DNA from: Burkholderiales bacterium
GTDB taxonomy: Bacteria > Pseudomonadota > Gammaproteobacteria > Burkholderiales > Casimicrobiaceae
Assembly: GCA_025935675.1 (NCBI GenBank)
Contig: JAICUU010000007.1
Span: 1-37,918, forward strand
Direction: 5' to 3'
DNA length: 37,918 nt
Notes under the pieces: model-generated
Database searches by the model: none
The model's input: only the letters and a program-made list of their open reading frames with translations
Told to the model about the DNA's origin: nothing
In this document: positions 36,243 through 37,918 of the stretch, in pieces
How positions within the stretch are numbered: position 1 is the first letter of the stretch
How the letters are laid out: each line of letters opens with the position of its first letter
Program-made: the position numbers and the translations under genes

Positions 36243-36406
36243 AAATATGGCGCATAGGAAAGAGGGATTGGCATGTTGCGCCGCGCAATGCCATCATCAT
36301 ATCCATCCGTGGGCGCAAGGAGCCTCTCCTTCTCCGCACGGTCATTCCTCCATTCTCCTCCTATGGCGGAATCCTCACGGCGCGGTCTTCGACCGCGCTT
36401 TTTTTT
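36243..36406 (+). ncRNA. Candidate small RNA of about 160 nt with anti-Shine-Dalgarno motifs
   Basis: Between a consensus -10 (36231-36236) and a strong terminator (36380-36406) lies a unit with its own structure. Hairpin 1 is at 36270-36292 (GGCA...TGCC with TTGCG/CGCAA inside); hairpin 2 is AAGGAG-CCT-CTCCTT at 36317-36331. A pyrimidine-rich stretch with CCTCC (36347-36351) and CTCCTCCT (36355-36362) follows, then the terminator. C-rich anti-Shine-Dalgarno loops followed by a terminator are typical of trans-acting regulatory RNAs. Alternative: a leaderless peptide from ATG 36247, rich in Cys and His near its start (LACCAAQCHHHIHPW), reads through without a stop before the terminator. I do not recognise a known RNA family such as 6S or 4.5S. 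Confidence 0.5.
36380..36406 (+). terminator. Strong rho-independent terminator of the small RNA unit
   Basis: GCGCGGT (36380-36386), loop CTTCG, ACCGCGC (36392-36398), then eight T. It ends before the rplM promoter at 36508, so it closes a separate transcription unit. Confidence 0.92.
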
Positions 36407-36507
36407 GCTCCCGCGCAATGTGCGGCGCAATGCGTGCCCGGCGACGGGCCGCCGCCGCCGCCCGTTGCCGCGCCCTCGGGCCACTCCAAGGCGGGCCTCG
36501 TCCCGCG

Positions 36508-36537
36508 TTGACCGGATTGCCGGAAACGCCCTATAAT
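36508..36537 (+). promoter_or_regulatory. Sigma70-type promoter of rplM-rpsI
   Basis: TTGACC (36508-36513), an 18-bp spacer and TATAAT (36532-36537). The strongest promoter in the window, as expected for ribosomal protein genes. The leader to the rplM ATG is about 83 nt, very GC-rich, and could hold a regulatory fold, but none is assigned. Confidence 0.85.
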
Positions 36538-36626
36538 GCAGGACTTTGCCGCGCCGGCACCCCAAGGCCGCGGCGCACCGGCCGCAGGGCGATTCCCGTC
36601 CCGGGCCGGCAACGGAACGAATCGCC

Positions 36627-37064
36627 ATGAAAACCTTTTCCGCGCGTGGCCAGGACGTGGTCCACGACTGGTACCTCGTCGACGGCACCGACAAGGTCCT
36701 CGGCCGCCTCGCCTCGCAGATCGCGCTGCGGCTGCGCGGCAAGCACAAGGCCATCTATACGCCGCACGTCGACACCGGCGACTTCATCGTCGTCACCAAC
36801 GTCGACAAGATCCGCGTCACCGGCAACAAGGCCGACGACAAGCTTTACCACCGCCACTCGGGCTACCCGGGCGGCGTCACCACGACGTCGTTCGCCAAGA
36901 TGCAGTCCCGCCACCCCGGCCGCGTGCTCGAGAAGGCGGTGCGCGGCATGCTGCCCAAGGGCCCGCTCGGCTACGCGATGCTGAAGAAGCTCAAGTACTA
37001 CGCCGGCGACACGCATCCCCACTCGGCGCAGCAGCCCAAAACGCTCGAACTCGACAGAACATGA
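36627..37064 (+). CDS. rplM: 50S ribosomal protein L13
   Basis: A 145-aa early-assembly protein of the large ribosomal subunit. The start MKTFSAR leads to [20 protein letters not shown]; the core includes [29 protein letters not shown] and [20 protein letters not shown], all standard for L13. The long in-frame stretch upstream of ATG 36627 is leader. The TGA overlaps the rpsI ATG (ATGA), the usual coupling of this pair. Confidence 0.98.
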   Translation: MKTFSARGQDVVHDWYLVDGTDKVLGRLASQIALRLRGKHKAIYTPHVDTGDFIVVTNVDKIRVTGNKADDKLYHRHSGYPGGVTTTSFAKMQSRHPGRVLEKAVRGMLPKGPLGYAMLKKLKYYAGDTHPHSAQQPKTLELDRT

Positions 37065-37453
37065 TCGGCAACTACTACTACGGCACCGGCCGCCGCAAGA
37101 CCTCGGTCGCACGGGTGTTCATCAAGCAAGGCAGCGGCAACATCGTGGTCAACGACAAGCCCGTCGACCAGTTCTTCTCGCGCGACACCGGCCGCATGGT
37201 CGTGCGCCAGCCGCTCGTGCTCACCAACCACGAGAAGACGTTCGACATCATGGTCAACGTCATCGGCGGCGGCGAGTCGGGCCAGGCCGGCGCGGTGCGT
37301 CACGGCATCACGCGCGCGCTGATCGACTACGACGCCGAGCTCAAGCCGACGCTGTCGAAGGCCGGGCTTGTCACGCGCGACGCGCGCGAGGTCGAGCGCA
37401 AGAAGGTCGGCCTCCACAAGGCGCGCCGACGCAAGCAATTCTCCAAGCGCTGA
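37061..37453 (+). CDS. rpsI: 30S ribosomal protein S9
   Basis: A 130-aa protein of the small subunit. It starts [20 protein letters not shown], contains [19 protein letters not shown], and ends in the basic tail [11 protein letters not shown], whose last Lys-Arg reaches the ribosomal P site in this family. Overlaps rplM by 4 bp and is followed by a terminator at 37475-37507. Confidence 0.98.
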   Translation: MIGNYYYGTGRRKTSVARVFIKQGSGNIVVNDKPVDQFFSRDTGRMVVRQPLVLTNHEKTFDIMVNVIGGGESGQAGAVRHGITRALIDYDAELKPTLSKAGLVTRDAREVERKKVGLHKARRRKQFSKR

Positions 37454-37474
37454 CGGTCCGCTTCAGCACGTCCG

Positions 37475-37507
37475 AAGGGGGGCTGCCGGCAACGGCGCCC
37501 CCTTTTT
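37475..37507 (+). terminator. Rho-independent terminator after rpsI
   Basis: GGGGGC (37478-37483), a 13-nt loop that can itself pair (TGCCGGCA), GCCCCC (37497-37502), then TTTTT. Confidence 0.82.
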
Positions 37508-37509
37508 GT

Positions 37510-37537
37510 TTGTTTTCGCGGCAAAGCCCTGTACACT
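37510..37537 (+). promoter_or_regulatory. Probable argC promoter
   Basis: TTGTTT (37510-37515), a 16-bp spacer and TACACT (37532-37537), located after the rpsI terminator and about 24 bp before the argC start. The -35 overlaps the terminator's T-run. Confidence 0.45.
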
Positions 37538-37560
37538 GCAATCTTATGACGGAGGCATAA

Positions 37561-37918
37561 TTGGCGGAGAAGCTCGCGATCGGCATCGTCGGCGGCACCG
37601 GCTACACCGGCGTCGAGCTGCTGCGCATCCTTGCCCGGCATCCGGGCGCCGAGCTGCGCGTCATCACCTCGCGCAAGGAAGCGGGGATGCCCGTCGCCCA
37701 GATGTTCCCGTCGCTGCGCCGCGTCGTCGACCTCGCGTTCAGCGATCCGGCCAAGGCGCCGCTCGCCGCGTGTGATGTCGTCTTCTTCGCGACGCCGCAC
37801 GGCGTGGCGATGAGCCAGGCGCGCGAGCTCGTCGGCGCCGGCGCGAAGATCATCGACCTCGCCGCCGACTTCCGGCTCAAGGACACGGCGACGTTCGAGC
37901 GCTGGTACAAGATGCCGC
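37561..37918 (+). CDS. argC: N-acetyl-gamma-glutamyl-phosphate reductase ArgC (5' part)
   Basis: NADPH-dependent reductase, third step of arginine synthesis. About 119 codons are in the window; the rest, including the active-site Cys, lies to the right. The N-terminus [20 protein letters not shown] is the dinucleotide-binding start, followed by [10 protein letters not shown] and [11 protein letters not shown], both typical of the short ArgC type. The start is a TTG at 37561 with GGAGG five bases upstream; no ATG or GTG fits. A 4-codon ORF (ATG ACG GAG GCA TAA) at 37546-37560 contains that ribosome binding site and ends exactly at the TTG. Confidence 0.95.
   Translation, partial: MAEKLAIGIVGGTGYTGVELLRILARHPGAELRVITSRKEAGMPVAQMFPSLRRVVDLAFSDPAKAPLAACDVVFFATPHGVAMSQARELVGAGAKIIDLAADFRLKDTATFERWYKMP

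Noticed and set aside
36243-36406. Known housekeeping RNA (6S, 4.5S/SRP, tmRNA)
   Set aside because: The conserved cores I know for these RNAs are absent, and the length and hairpin order do not fit.
36247-36406. Histidine-operon attenuator
   Set aside because: A His-rich run precedes a terminator, but the downstream genes are ribosomal with an independent promoter, so attenuation of his genes makes no sense here.

Overview
The window is a very GC-rich stretch of bacterial chromosome. Gene order and protein types point to a betaproteobacterium, most likely Burkholderiales: a complete-looking mra/mur/fts block, TamA/TamB, an AlgZ/AlgR-type two-component pair next to argH, a tandem-domain cytochrome c5 protein, and rplM-rpsI followed by argC. 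The species cannot be named from the sequence alone.

Layout. Positions 1-13350 (minus strand) hold the division and cell wall cluster in the order mraZ-rsmH-ftsL-ftsI-murE-murF-mraY-murD-ftsW-murG-murC-murB, with murB running off the left edge. Nearly every junction is a stop/start overlap, so this is one translationally coupled operon. It starts at a strong sigma70-type promoter (13462-13490) followed by three AGTGG boxes spaced 10 bp apart, the expected MraZ operator. Positions 13882-20088 (plus) carry a small lipoprotein and tamA-tamB. Positions 20133-23600 (plus) carry a membrane histidine kinase, a LuxR-type response regulator, a secreted HbpS/GlcG-like protein and a secreted ankyrin-repeat protein, here proposed as one sensory unit. 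A tRNA-Arg(CCG) and a membrane-anchored di-domain cytochrome c5 protein follow. Then come rep (minus), apaH (plus), and plsC, a glycine-zipper lipoprotein and a PfkB kinase (all minus). algR-algZ (minus) is divergent from argH (plus), which is followed by a beta-hydroxyacid dehydrogenase coupled to a PCuAC-like protein, then osmC-like (minus). The right end has a likely small RNA unit, rplM-rpsI, and the start of argC.

The most unusual features are not the genes themselves. (1) Two inverted hairpin elements at 30451-30530 and 30619-30696 share an identical 32-base loop, but their stems differ and stay self-complementary. (2) A self-contained promoter-hairpin-terminator unit at 36231-36406 looks like a C-rich, anti-Shine-Dalgarno small RNA. 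(3) The kinase/regulator/HbpS/ankyrin cluster carries a perfect 7-2-7 inverted repeat over the regulator's stop codon. (4) Small repeats have inserted or duplicated in frame in tamB and at the ftsW-murG junction. (5) A 22-codon ORF bridges ftsL and ftsI.

All function calls are by motif and family recognition by eye. No database search or folding program was run.
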